DNA of 64,000 nt from Halictus rubicundus (taxonomy: Eukaryota; Arthropoda; Insecta; Hymenoptera; Halictidae): positions 1,646,830 through 1,710,829 of the forward strand of contig NC_135161.1 of the NCBI RefSeq assembly GCF_050948215.1, given 5' to 3'. The first letter of the stretch is position 1, and each line of letters starts with the position of its first letter. A program made the position numbers and the translations under genes. The notes beneath the pieces were generated by a model that saw only the letters and a list, made by a program, of their open reading frames with translations, was not told where the DNA came from and made no database searches. Below are positions 31,979 through 43,136 of the stretch, piece by piece.

Positions 31979-33810
31979 CTGGAGATGACAAGGCGATATC
32001 ATAGAATGCATGAACTTGTATTAATCTTTGTACACCTAAGCGAAAAGAATTTTCATGGGGACTAATAGATGAAATTATACAAACTGTACCATCGTGTAAA
32101 ATGCAGCAATTATCGCGCTCGTCTGTGCCAAGCAATAAGCTGTGAATTTGAAGTTTGCGGTAAGAAATAGCACCACTACTATTATGAAACATCATAGATG
32201 CCTGAATGGTGGTTGAAGAATCACCACCTCCCTTATTACTGCCATGCTGTTCTATCTCTCTCATTCTATTAGAAAATTGTTGAAGGGGTTGTCCTGGCTT
32301 TCTGCAATATTTTCTAAAAATGGACATGTTGCTTTCATACGGGAAAGCAGAAAATGAATCTAGTGTACCAAAATGTCTGACGTCATCCGCCAAGTGGAGA
32401 AGACCGTGGACATTATAAGAATTAAAAGTTGGGCCATAGAACTTTTCACAACGACGAACAAATTGTTGCAAAGCTACTTCTGCAAACTTTAAATATTTGC
32501 TAACAAAAACCTGTGAAACCATTATTTTTATGGCACTGTGCAGAAACAAGAAGTGTCGATATACATTATCCTTCAGCACTCCATAGGTGACAACTGGACC
32601 AGTACACAAAAGAAATTGCCGAAATTCTGTTGCTTTAAACTGGGAAAATAAATCTATTGATCTAGGACGCTTTGCAAACTCGGATGGACAATATTTATTG
32701 ATCCTTCTCATTCTCTCTGAGATTGTGAAAATTTGTGGAGAAGATAATTTTGAAAATGGGGAATATTTGCCACACACCCAGGCAGATAACAATTTTTTAA
32801 CGACACCTAGACATACGAGATGCATATACTCGAATGGCACCTGTGATACCATTCCTATTGGCATCAAAGCTAATGGACTTTGACCATCTTTATGATGATC
32901 CTCATCGGAACACCTGGTATATTCTTCGTCACTTCGTAAAGGATGTGTAATACCATTGAAAACCTGACGACCTCTTTCCTGTGTACCACAAACTTTGCAC
33001 TTGGAACAAGGTCGATGAGACATATGGCCTCTGTGATGAAGAATAAAGGCTCGAGCTGGTGCATCGGCAATAAAACACCTTAATACGACTGGCATTTTTT
33101 TCTCGTGAAACGTAATGCCTCCATTTGACATTATCAAGTTTATGTCAGAGACAAATTTTTGAAGATAACTGTTACAATCCTTGGGTTTTTGGGTGCCTTT
33201 ATAAATCCCTACTACAATGGGTTTACTATTTAAGATATTTACAATTCTGACTTGAATAGGCCAAATTTGAATTGTATTGGAATTATCTAAACTACATCCG
33301 TCCACATGAAAATCTAATTGCAACTCTTCAGGAATTACTGAAGAACATTGAGATAACTGTTTAACTATATTCAACTCTACATCAAAATGAACATACTCTT
33401 CTGGTTCTACCACAGAGGTGACCACACTGGTACGTGGTGTACCAATGAGCGTTCTTATATCTTTCGGCAAACTAGAAAAACACTAATGGGTACGTAGAAG
33501 AGATAAGATGTTGTTCCCCTGAGTGTGCGTTAAATTATTGTCCACAAAGCAAGATGCCAAACGATCACGAAATGATACTTCTGAAACAGTACCAGCAGAT
33601 TCCCAAACCACATCATCGCATGAAGAGGTAGAAGAGGAATCATGCGTGAATGAAGATGTGGTGGGAATATTAAGAAGACTTTCATTATTATTATTACTGA
33701 CAGGCGCGGATAAAGAAGACGTGCTGGGAATGTCCTGCAGATTATCAACATTAGGGAGACTTTGTAATTTATTGTCACGTGAAAACTTTTTAAGAAGGAT
33801 GGTTGGTTGG
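31979..33810 (-). pseudogene. CACTA (En/Spm)-like transposase, N-terminal and central parts
   Basis: From 33810 down, the frame runs LLKKFSRDNKLQSLPNVDN, a Ser/Thr-rich stretch, then RDRLASCFVDNNLTHTQGNN, meets TAG at 33483-33485, and continues in the same frame to the CTGGA at 31983. Features: LPKDIRTLIGTPRTS, a cysteine cluster (HMSHRPCSKCKVCG), PFEYMHLVCLGVVKKLL, and HGLLHLADDVRHFGTLDSF-like and FPYESNMSIFRKYCRKP blocks. These last motifs resemble the DUF4218 region of En/Spm transposases. The C-terminus is at 27052-27157. One nonsense codon and two LTR-element insertions inactivate it. Superfamily naming is by motif memory. Confidence 0.65.
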
Positions 33811-34289
33811 TGTTCGGTAGTAATGAATGGATCCCTGACGGACGTGCAATCTGTTTATTATCACGGGCCTACTGGCTGACTATTTTGAGGAGAGTGAGCT
33901 GTCGACTGCAGTCTGTCTACTCTTTTATACAAAGTTGTGTCTTTGATAGGTGGGGGTGTCTTTGCACCCCCACTCTGGTGAATCGCACTGTAACGGAATT
34001 TCCATCGGCCGCACACCCTTAACGTGCATCACAGGTAACGGGCCCTTTGTCTTCGCAGGGTTCCCGTACCATTGGCTTGGGCCGTTAGAAATTCGGGGTT
34101 TTTTTATGACTCTTTGCGAGGGCTATTGAGGCTGTCGCTAATAAAATCTAATTGCTACCCTAGAGGGAGTCTTAATGACTCTACCTGACAGTTTCCTCAA
34201 AAATAGCTTCAATTGTCGCCTGAGTCCTAAAACCTCTCCAGCATCTGCATTGCACGTGTCAACTTTATTATATGCAGCTGGCCGCTACA
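33811..34289 (-). repeat. LTR of the second CsRn1-like element
   Basis: Plus-strand TGTTCGGTAG...GGCCGCTACA, about 479 bp. The polypurine tract on the minus strand (AAGGGGGTGA, plus 34290-34299) is the same type as in the first element. The lower boundary is inferred from TG and the end of transposase coding. Confidence 0.6.
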
Positions 34290-34401
34290 TCACCCCCTTA
34301 CCAGTGTAACGCTATACTAACTTAATACTATTTATTAACTACTTAATGCTAAAACTGGGATTGAATATAAACTATGTATCTTAACTAAATCGTTACACGG
34401 C

Positions 34402-35342
34402 TCAACCAACTTGCAAACGTTCTGGGAACTTTACACGTCTACCGGAACGCGTCCGTACCGGAGTCCGTGCATTTCCTGGAATGATTGCTGGAGTCGATTG
34501 TTGAGGTTCGGTGCGAGTCGTTATTCTATTGTTATTTTCGAAATTGCAATCGTCGTTCAGTATGTACGCTGGCTTAAGACGGTCCACTGATACGACTGTG
34601 TCTTTACCCTTGCATCTAACTGTAAATGTTTTATCGGTTCGTGAAATAACTTGGTAAGGTCCCTCGTATGGGTTCTCCAACGGTGTTTTTACCGAATCCG
34701 TGCGAATGAAAACGTGCGAAGTCGTATTTAAATCTTTAAACATAAAAATCTTTTTGTTACCGTGTCGCGATCCCGCTACCGGTCTTATATCGCGAAAATG
34801 TTCTCGCAACACTTTAATTAAATGTAACGGATTATTATCCGGAGCGCCAACAAAAAATTCTGACGGTAAACGTATATTTTCGCCATAAACTAGCTCGGCC
34901 GCTGACGTCTTTAAATCCGGTCGGAACGCGGCTCTAATACCTAATAAAATTGTAGGTAGCGTATCGGTCCAACGTTTATCGCTATGGCATTTTATTGCGG
35001 CTTTTAATTGTCTATGCAGACGTACTACCATGCCATTTGCCTCTGGATGGTAGGCAGTTGTACGAAAATGAGTCGCTCCAAGTAGTTTGTTTAATTGTTT
35101 AAACAACTGGGACTCAAATTGGCGACCCTGATCTGTGGTTATACGGATCGGTGTGCCGAACCTAGAAACCATCCAGAGAAAAATGCCTTGGCTACCGTTT
35201 CCGCTTCGATGTTTATAAGTGGAAAAACTTCGGGCCAGCGCGTGAACCTGTCTACACACGTGAGACAGTATCTATAATTGTCCGAAATTGGCAGCGGACC
35301 CACTAGATCGATATGTATGTGGTCGAATCTAGCGGATGGTGG
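34402..35342 (-). pseudogene. Integrase fragment of the second CsRn1-like element
   Basis: The core begins at 35342 (HIHIDLVGPLPISDNYRYC), is disturbed by small indels around 35170-35260, and continues TDQGRQFESQLFKQLN, AYHPEANGMVVRLHRQ (the catalytic Glu of the usual NGMVERFH is Val here) and the C-terminal YEGPYQVISRTDK and SVDRLKPAYIL. Frame-broken and lacking the catalytic Glu. Confidence 0.7.
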
Positions 35343-35345
35343 CGA

Positions 35346-35980
35346 AAAAGGGCCTAGCCGATTAAGATGGTCAAAACTGCCCTTAGAGGTTTTTCAATGA
35401 TTAATGAACCATTCGAAAGCTGACCCAGAAAAACCCCTCTGAGCAAAATTTCAACCCTCTATCTTGCCCGTGAGGGTAGTTACAGGGTAAATTAGATTTC
35501 GCGCTTTTCCACGCATTTTCCACACTCTGATGCTTCCTAAAATTCTGAAAAAATGTGGCATATTTTGGACCCTAAGACAGATTTTTGAGAATTTTTTCAG
35601 ATTTTATTCTGGCAAACTGTGGTCGCAAAAAATGAAAAACCTCAAAAAAATCGGAAAAATGTACATTTCTCAAAAATATGAAAACATGCTATTTTGCTGT
35701 TTAGTGCCCCGATAAAGTACCATAACAGGCAGTGTCCTCAATTTTTTTTAGATTTTTTCTTGTGGGCACTTTTTGTCCAGACAAGAAAAACCGAATTTTT
35801 TCGCCGTTTCTGCTATTAGGAGGAAAGGTACACTTGTTGGTTTTACCGCAGGTATATATTAAGTCATTTTAAACATTATTACATTAAAACAAGTGAGTAT
35901 TTGACCTAAGAAATATTTTTTAAGAGAAAAAATGAATTGTATTTTGTGCGGTATATACCAGAATGTTCGTAACGTTTACA
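35346..35980. repeat. Anonymous 635-bp repeat, copy 1
   Basis: Starts AAGGGCCTAGCCGATTAAGA and is nearly identical to 45121-45754. AT-rich, with no ORF of interest. The copies diverge abruptly after GTAACGTTTACAA. Probably a non-autonomous DNA element or a fragment of a larger one. Confidence 0.7.
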
Positions 35981-36800
35981 ATACCTCTTTGGTGTCACAA
36001 TCAAACCAAATGAGGACCAAATTCTGTTTCGAGCAGGGTTTGGTATGAAATACATAAGTCTTTTGCTCGCAATGTGTGCAGCACACATTCCACTCGATTT
36101 GGTCGAGTAGGCATTTGGCTAACTAGGATGTTGCAAGACAGTAGATTACAAGGAAAGGGCCTAGCAGGATAAGAATGGTCCAGTGGCCCCGGCAACGATT
36201 TTGATCAGTATTGTGTGGAAAACAATGGTTTTAGGTTGAAAGATAACCCCCCAAAATTTTAAGTCGCTAACCCTTCATTTAAGGATAATATGAGGGTAAA
36301 TACCCTTAACTGTATCATTTTTTTTCTCGGTTGTTAATTAAGATATTCAGATGGAACAAAAACGAAAACATTCGAACTTACTTCCTTCATATCATATATT
36401 TTTTTCACAATTGTGATCAAATTATTAAGGGTAGAAAAAAATTATTTAATTTTTTAGGGATGGGGGTTGTAAGCCACCCATCGAGTGACTACTTCCAAAA
36501 AATTCAAGAACAATGTTCTGTTGCCTATTTAATATATACAGAAGTTTCAAGATCCTGAGATTAGTGGAACATAGTTAAATATTGAAAAACAAATGTAATG
36601 GAAATGGGTATTTATAATATAAGAAAATAACGCACCAGAATGCAACGTATCTGTTCTTTATTAAAACGAAGAAGAACTAGTCAGAAGACGTCTGTATAGT
36701 TTGCAAGCCGAAACTGAAGTGGAGCTACAGAGAAAGTTTTAGGGGGAAGAAAAGAAACCCCTGTTGGGTCCACTCGGGAAAACAGATGTGGGAGGACCCT
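35981..36800. other. Unassigned AT-rich sequence with a diverged start of the 635-bp repeat
   Basis: At about 36157 the sequence AAAGGGCCTAGCAGGATAAG resembles the start of the 635-bp repeat, in the same orientation, but the following bases diverge. A TTTATTAAAAC near 36658 could be a reversed polyadenylation signal. No gene seen. Confidence 0.35.
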
Positions 36801-37733
36801 TAATTTATTTGTAACGAGTCCGTTTCCCGGCGGATCTCGTCACAACGGATTCCTCGCGGCCGGATTTGGCTCGCCGTGCCAGGGTTCTCGCAGGATAACG
36901 CGAGGGTTACGGCGGGACGCGGACGGTCGGGCACGGGTGATTAACGACGCGAGTATTCCAAACGTTCGTCACTGTCCCGGCTTCGCGTTTCGGCGGTCGG
37001 CGGTCGCGGTTCGTGCCTCAGGTTACGGCGGGGTCGGGGCCGTACGCGGCGGCGTATCCGGACCAGGGTAATTTCGGCGGGCGGAGAGCCCGTGCCCCAG
37101 GACGGCCGGCGAGGGGCCGGCTGCGGGTGGTTCGCTCTCCGTGGGTGTGTGGGCGGAAGCGGAGGTATCGGGTTAACGGGAAAGTAAGGTACTTACCCTG
37201 GGTCCGGTCCTCGATCGCTCGGCGTTCGGGGCGGCTCTCCAGGTGGTCTGGCACGCAGCGGCGTAGATCGGTGTTCGCGGGTCGCGAATAACTCGGCACA
37301 CTCGCGGTTATAAGACCCGCGGGTAAAATAGTATTCCGCGAGAATCGGCGGGCGGTTTCTCGGCGTCGGAACAGCGCGGGTCGATCGTATCCGGGCGGTC
37401 GATATCGGCGGCTGGGGAATACGGTTCGATCATGCGACTGATCGCTATGACGGCGGAAAACCCAAGAGACCGTTTTCCGGTTCGTCTCTCTCGTCTTGCC
37501 GGGCGAGGGGGTGCGGTGCGGTACGGTTCGCGGCCGGCTTTTCCGGTGTCGTCACGCATCCGGCGCGCCGGTGTCGCATCATGGCGGGTTCCGGTTCCCG
37601 CCAAGATCGGTTCGGTGATGCGGGGCTCGCGGGGGCGCTCGCGGGTACCGGCGGATCTCGGTATCCGTCGGTCGTGTTCGGGGGCTCGGATTCGGGCGCG
37701 TGCGGTCAGGAACAGGCCTGGCGCAGCCAGGTC
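36801..37733. other. GC- and CpG-rich unassigned block
   Basis: Sharp rise in GC, with CGG/GCG-rich sequence, a GGTTATAAGACC near 37301 and several Arg-rich frames on both strands. It resembles the body of a GC-rich LTR, such as the one at 25476, but no partner or clear TG/CA boundary was found. Confidence 0.3.
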
Positions 37734-37888
37734 TGTTACATATTACTCAGGGCCTCTTTTAAGTGTAAGGTTGCAGGCCTTCCACTTCTGACCAGAGTCA
37801 ATAAATAAAGACCCGAGGACCGTTAAAAAATACCAGGACACTCTCAGTATCCTTCAACACTCGACTTACTTTTGTTGATGTTCCAACA
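37734..37888 (-). repeat. 3' LTR of the Copia element
   Basis: The minus strand reads TGTTGGAACATC...TATGTAACA, 155 bp, with TG/CA ends, directly after the polypurine tract TTTTTTGAGGGGGCC (plus 37889-37903). Contains AATAAATAAAG-type polyadenylation sequence (plus near 37800). Confidence 0.65.
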
Positions 37889-38144
37889 GGCCCCCTCAAA
37901 AAATAAGTCGATGTTCTTTACACTAATTCATTTAATTAACAATTTAGTTACTGTATTTTAAATTTTTATATACAGACCGTCTTCCTCGTATTCAATTTTT
38001 TGACTCTAATTCTGGGGGCAAAATACAAATGGTCCAACATTCGTTGCTTGGATTAGGGAAACCCAGAAAAACCTAATCAGACCATACAAATTATATCTAA
38101 TATATAATATAAAATATATAATCATTGTTTGTTAATAAATATTA

Positions 38145-40046
38145 TTATATAAGTCCCATCCCTGTTCTAAATTCCAGGAATTTGGTTGCTGGCAATGGCT
38201 TCGTAAGGGTGTCTGCTAGTTGGCTACCTGTGGGAATAAATTCAAGTTTTATGACATTCTTTTCGACTTGTTCTCTTGAGAAGTGGTACTTTATATCTAT
38301 ATGTTTCGACCGTTTATGGCTGCTCGGATTGTTCGCAATATTAATACAACCCATATTATCTTCGAATATTATTATTGGATCAGAGACACTTATATTAATA
38401 CTCATTGCCAATGATCTTAACCATAGTGCTTCTCTCACAGCTTCAAAAAGAGCCATGTACTCTGCTTCAGTGGATGAGGCTGCTACTGACTTTTGTCTTC
38501 TACTATTCCAACAGATTGTACATTGTTCATACATCTTGAACAAATACCCTGTTGTACTCTTTCGATCCGCATGTTCATTGCCTCCCCAATCTGAATCTAC
38601 ATATGCACTCAATAGATTTTTAGAATCGTTTTTAACATAAGTTAGTTTAATATTAGCTGACCCTTTCAGATATCTAAAAATCCTTTTAAGGTTTTGCCAT
38701 AGTTCGCTATTGTTTTTATTTGAATATTTACTTAAAATATTTATTGCAATACTTAAATCGGGTCTTGTACAAATCATTATGTACATTAAACATCCAATTA
38801 ATTTACGGCAAGGTGCATTGTGTTGTTCATCCGAGTTTAAAGCTACGTAGTCTAATACACTTGGAAGAGGTGTACTAACTGGTTTGCAATCTAGCATATT
38901 AAATTTCTCAAGCACAGTCTTAATATATGCACTCTGATCCAATGTTATTTTCCCATTAGTTCTGTTCACTTTTATTCCAAGAAATAGTTTGATTTCATTT
39001 AAATCTTTCATACAAAATCTATCTTTCAAATAATTTTTGAAATTTTTCATTGCTTCAATCTCAGCAGTTATTATTACTAAATCATCCACATATAGTATCA
39101 CGTACATATTCTTTAATATACTCTTTCTATCTCGAATATAAGTGCAACGATCTGCTGATGAGTTCCGGAAGCCTTTTTCTACAAGAGCTTTTTCAAACAT
39201 CTCAAACCAGCATCTAGCTGATTGTTTAAGACCATACAAAGCTTTATTCAATTTACACACTTGATTATTATTATTGTTACACTTGACACCCTCAGGAATT
39301 CGCATATAAATTTCTTCCTTTAAAGTACCATTTGAAAAAGCTGTTTTTACGTCCATGTGGTGGACTAATAAATCATATTGATTTGCAAAAGCTATAAGAA
39401 ATCTAAAACTAGACATTCTAGCTACAGGTGCAAATGTTTCATTATAATCTTCTAGATATTTTTGACTAAAACCACGAGCCACTAGTCGAGCTTTGTATTT
39501 TAATGGATTGCCGGATTCATCATTTTTGATCGTAAAAACCCATTTGCAGTCGACGATGTTTTTATCTTTTGGCCTCGGTACTAAATCCCAAGTTTTATTA
39601 ATAATCAATGAGTTTATTTCCTCAGCAATAGCTTGTTCCCACTTAATCCTGTCTTCTCTCATTTTAATCTCTTCAAAAGAGGTGGGAATTTTTAAAACTA
39701 TTGACTGGGCACACAAAAGATAATCATCGTCTCCATCAAATTCTTCATACGAAATAGACGGTCGTTATTTAATTCTATCACTCCTTCTAGGTTCAATGCT
39801 ATCCTTTAATTCTACTATTTCATTTTGTTCTGGTCCCGGCACTCCTGCTATATCTGTTTCAGTTACAGATTTATTTTCCATGTGATCTACCATTACTTTT
39901 ATTCTTGGCTCTAGTATATCTGATTTATTGTTATCAGATTTCATCCTCTTTAATACATCTGATTTTTCATTATCAGATTTATTAAAACCACACTGTATAT
40001 CTACTGATTTCGGCACCTCTCGAGATGCATCAGTTTCACTTTCCAT
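38145..40046 (-). pseudogene. Copia reverse transcriptase and RNase H
   Basis: The frame opens in a linker (40046) with ...EPRRSDRIK, has TAA at 39765-39767, then continues in the same frame to the natural end at 38145. Motifs: WEQAIAEEINSL, KARLVARGFSQ, MDVKTAFSNGTL, the catalytic YVDDLVII near 39080, RNase H SAYVDSDWGGNEHADRKS, SSTEAEYMAL and the terminal ADTLTKPL. Domain content and length are normal. The TAA in the linker is the only stop here, but a frameshift in an A run near 40050 separates it from integrase. Confidence 0.85.
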
Positions 40047-41137
40047 ATTTTTTTTTTCTTTATTACAGGCCGAGATTTTAAGTAATTAATTTCGTCAATG
40101 ATCACATCCCTTACTATTTCAAATTTCCCATTTTCTACGTTCCATACTTTATAACCATTTGGTACAAATCCTACCAGTATACACTTGTAAGATTTTTCAT
40201 CAAATTTCGATTTCCTAACTTTATTATGGACGTATACTGTTGAACCAAAAACCCTTAAATATTTTAATTTGGGCTTCTTAGTATGCCACAATTCAAATGG
40301 GGTTTTATCTACACTTAAAGCTTTCGATGGGGTTAAATTAATTAAATATGTAGCAGTTAAAACTGCTTCTCCCCAAAATTCTTTTCCTAAACCTGCACCG
40401 TTTATCATTGCACGTGCTTTTTCGGTTATTGTTCTATTCATGCGTTCTGCAACGCCATTTAATTGCGGAGTCCGCGGGACCGTCAAATGATAGCTTATTC
40501 CTCTTTGTATGCAATAATCTTTCATTTCATTCGATAAGTATTCTCTGCCATTATCACAATATAGATTGACAGTTTTTAAGTTAAAACGCGCTTCACTTTT
40601 TGCAATGAAGTCTTTAAACACTGTGAAAACCTCTGATTTGTTTTCAAGCAAATATGTTACGCAGTAATGCGTATACTCATCAATGAATGTAATGAAATAT
40701 CTTTTATCATTAATCGTAGAAGGAGTGATCGGGCCACAAACATCTGTGTGAACTATAAACAATGGTTGCCTGATGTGACTCTTATCCTTTGCCTTTTCAA
40801 ATGGTAGTTGTGCTCGTTTCCCATTTATACAAGCTTCACAAAGATAATCGTCTGGAATTATTTTTTCGAGATAAGTCACATCTTCTACCATTTGTCTATT
40901 TTTCAATTGTAAAAATTTTGTTTTTCCAATATGCCCTAAACGCTTATGCCATAGTTCATAATTATTAATTATTCTCCTAGGCATATAAGAGTTCAATAAA
41001 TTTACTCTTTTCTTTGTAATTCCAAAAACCATAGATACCAAATTATTTAAAGGTTTACCATACATTACCATTGCTGACTGATAATAAATTATACGGCACG
41101 TCAGGGCAGTACAGCACATCTCCAAGCACGCCTTCAA
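40001..41137 (-). pseudogene. Copia integrase
   Basis: GAG-pre-integrase/zinc part (WHKRLGHIGKTKF...CEACINGK), then the catalytic core with HTDVCGP, YCDNGREY and NGVAERMNRT giving the D, D, E residues, and the C-terminal FGSTVYVHNKVRKSKFDEK segment. Open for about 378 codons. It follows protease after a stop and is frameshifted from RT. Confidence 0.85.
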
Positions 41138-42005
41138 TGCCCATGTTGCTGGTTACAGATATTTGTCCCTTCTTTGTGGCCGTGATATACTGTCCATTCT
41201 TAGCAGTCAAAATCTTCATAGGTGGGTCTTACTGGATCGCGTGTGAGAATACACTGTCATCGTTGACGATATGATCCGATGCACCGGAGTCGAGGATAAA
41301 TGTTAATTTTTCACTTTTCGCAACTTTATAGTTTCCGGTCATAAAAGCGTAGGCAGAGACATTTTCATTCGGCACTGCTTGAGCCGTTTGAATAGTGTGT
41401 AAATTTTGATTATTGTTGCTTTGTTCTTTCTTATATTGAAGCCTCTTTTTAAAATGTTATCAATCTTTAATCATATGTCCCTTTCTTCCACACTGGTGAC
41501 ATTTTCCAGCAAATGATGATTTGTTGAGTTTAAATCCATTTCCTCTTCTGTAGTGTCCTTTGTGGTTTCCTCTTCTAGATTGATTTCCAAAATTGCTCGG
41601 TCGTTGATTTCCTCTTTCCATCCTTTGTACTTGCAGCACTTTTGCACTGTTGTCTACTTTTTCACTTTTGATTTTGGTTTCGTGATCTAAGAGTCTTTTC
41701 TTCACAATATCTATGGTAATATTCGCTTCTGTTAACATTGTCTCAATGACAGTCGATACCGTGTCGTAAGCTTCTGGTAAGCTCGATAACAGGATAGAAA
41801 TTATTTCATTTTCCCTGGCAGGCACACCTGCAGCCGACAAATCTGTTATCAATTCATCGAATACTTCGAAGTGGTCTTTTAGTGAAGTATCACTCTTCAT
41901 TTTTAATCGTAGCAAGCTCTTTCTGATTGACAATTCTGTAGCCGTACTCTGGCTTTCATAGACGGAATCTAATTTGGTTAGAATAGATTTCGCTTCTAAA
42001 TGTTG
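41138..42005 (-). pseudogene. Copia Gag (N-truncated) and protease
   Basis: Gag starts inside the UBN2 domain (EAKSILTKLDSVYES..., then RKSLLRLKMKSDTSL) and ends in a zinc knuckle CHQCGRKGHMIKD that is cut by TGA where the last Cys should be (41460). Downstream the protease motif ILDSGASDHIV is visible near 41300, with an in-frame TAA after SHAIQ near 41230. The first 60 or so Gag residues are replaced by the mariner-like sequence. Confidence 0.7.
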
Positions 42006-42907
42006 CTTCGTCTGTAAACAAGACATTAGAAAAAAATGAATGATTTTGAAGCAATCCCCATTGACAAAAGTTAATTCTATTTTGAAAATCATTCCCGTGC
42101 AATTCTTGATGGAGCGATATGTGGAACGGATGAAATTTATGTCGGGCCAGAATTCGTATTACGCTACTTTGACTTATGCCTGCTTCCTGGGCAATTTTTC
42201 TCGTACTCACGTGAGGATTGACAGCTATAGCTGCTAAAATATTAATTTCATTGTCTTCATTAGTCGTGGGATTCTTCCGTTTGTACTGTCTTGCATGTAC
42301 ACTTCCAGTACTTCGAAACAACCTGTACGTATTAGTGAAAGTATGTCTAGAAGGAGTGTTTCGCTCGGGGTACCTTTCTTCATAAAGTAGTCGGGCCTGC
42401 ACTGCATTTTTTCTACATTCACAGTAAATCGTGATCATATCACACTTTTCAGTCATCGAATATAACATAGCGGAATCGCGTTTGGAAACATACTGATAGT
42501 AAATAAGAATGCTGAATAACATTGAAGGACCTTAGTATGTTTACTTTAACTACGACCATAGTATGTTTACTATTTCCTACAAGTCTCAACCGTGATAAAC
42601 GTATTCTGCTTCCATATTTTAGTTTTATACGTTTTTTCTGTCCTTGACCTTGAATGACCTTGGACTAATTATAGTCACTGAATTCCTAATGAAAGGACTA
42701 TCATTGTAGGTGTTTAAAAAGGGTGGTTCCATTTTAAAAAAGTGAAGGTGACCTTGATATCTCCAAAAATGACATAAAAACAAAATTTTTTTTTGCATCG
42801 TGTCAGCCCCATTGTACCATTCAACTTTGTCCTTACCATATTTTACGTATCTTTAGAAACAACAAAGATATTTGATGTGCTAACGTTTGGTGACTCATCC
42901 TGTATAT
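42005..42907 (-). mobile_element. Mariner/IS630-like element, 5' half, fused to Copia
   Basis: Starts on the minus strand at TATACAGGATGAGTCACC (about 42907, terminal-repeat type) and codes, from about 42480, a DUF4817-type N-terminus (MTEKCDMITIYCECRKNAVQ, RHTFTNTYRLFRSTGSV), a helix-turn-helix (VSTRKIAQEAGISQSSVIRI) and the first catalytic Asp in VLFTDEATF. Just after this, at 42005, it passes into Copia gag. The rest of the DDE/D domain and the other terminal repeat are missing. The 5' untranslated part has AAGGGTGGTTCCATTT-type sequence near 42719. Confidence 0.7.
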
Positions 42908-43136
42908 TGGTCTGCACGATCAACTCCTTTCATATATTTGTTGTATTTCACAACAGATTTGGGTTTCGTTTTCTCTCCTGATCAATGTGAAACGTTTACC
43001 ATTTCTGCCGAATGAATGGTTGAAATGGTTCTTACTGTTCGGTTCTTCTTCGCTTGCCAAAGTTGTAAAAGAATTTCTCCCTCTCTCGCAATTTTTGTTT
43101 GATGTTCTCTCAATGTGATATTTTTTAAAAATATTT
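42908..43136. other. Unassigned spacer
   Basis: AT-rich sequence between the mariner-like end and the piggyBac gene. Nothing recognised. Confidence 0.35.

Larger units (their letters stand above)
33811..35345 (-). mobile_element. Second CsRn1-like Gypsy, 3' part only
   Basis: A 3' LTR (33811-34289) and the second half of integrase are closely related in sequence and arrangement to the element at 27158-31978. It enters the same transposase gene at its N-terminal side. At about 35345 it is cut by the repeat starting AAGGGCCTAGCCGATT, so gag, RT and the 5' LTR are missing. Confidence 0.75.
37734..42005 (-). mobile_element. Ty1/Copia retrotransposon, 5'-truncated
   Basis: Order on the minus strand: gag (N-terminus missing), protease, integrase, reverse transcriptase, RNase H, polypurine tract, 155-bp 3' LTR. 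Integrase before RT is the Copia order. At about 42005 it joins directly to a mariner-like transposase in the same orientation, so its 5' LTR and first gag codons are gone. At least three stops and one frameshift. Confidence 0.85.

Noticed and set aside
37013..37791. Arg-rich frames in the GC-rich block
   Set aside because: Present on both strands, no motif, no start context; not called as genes.
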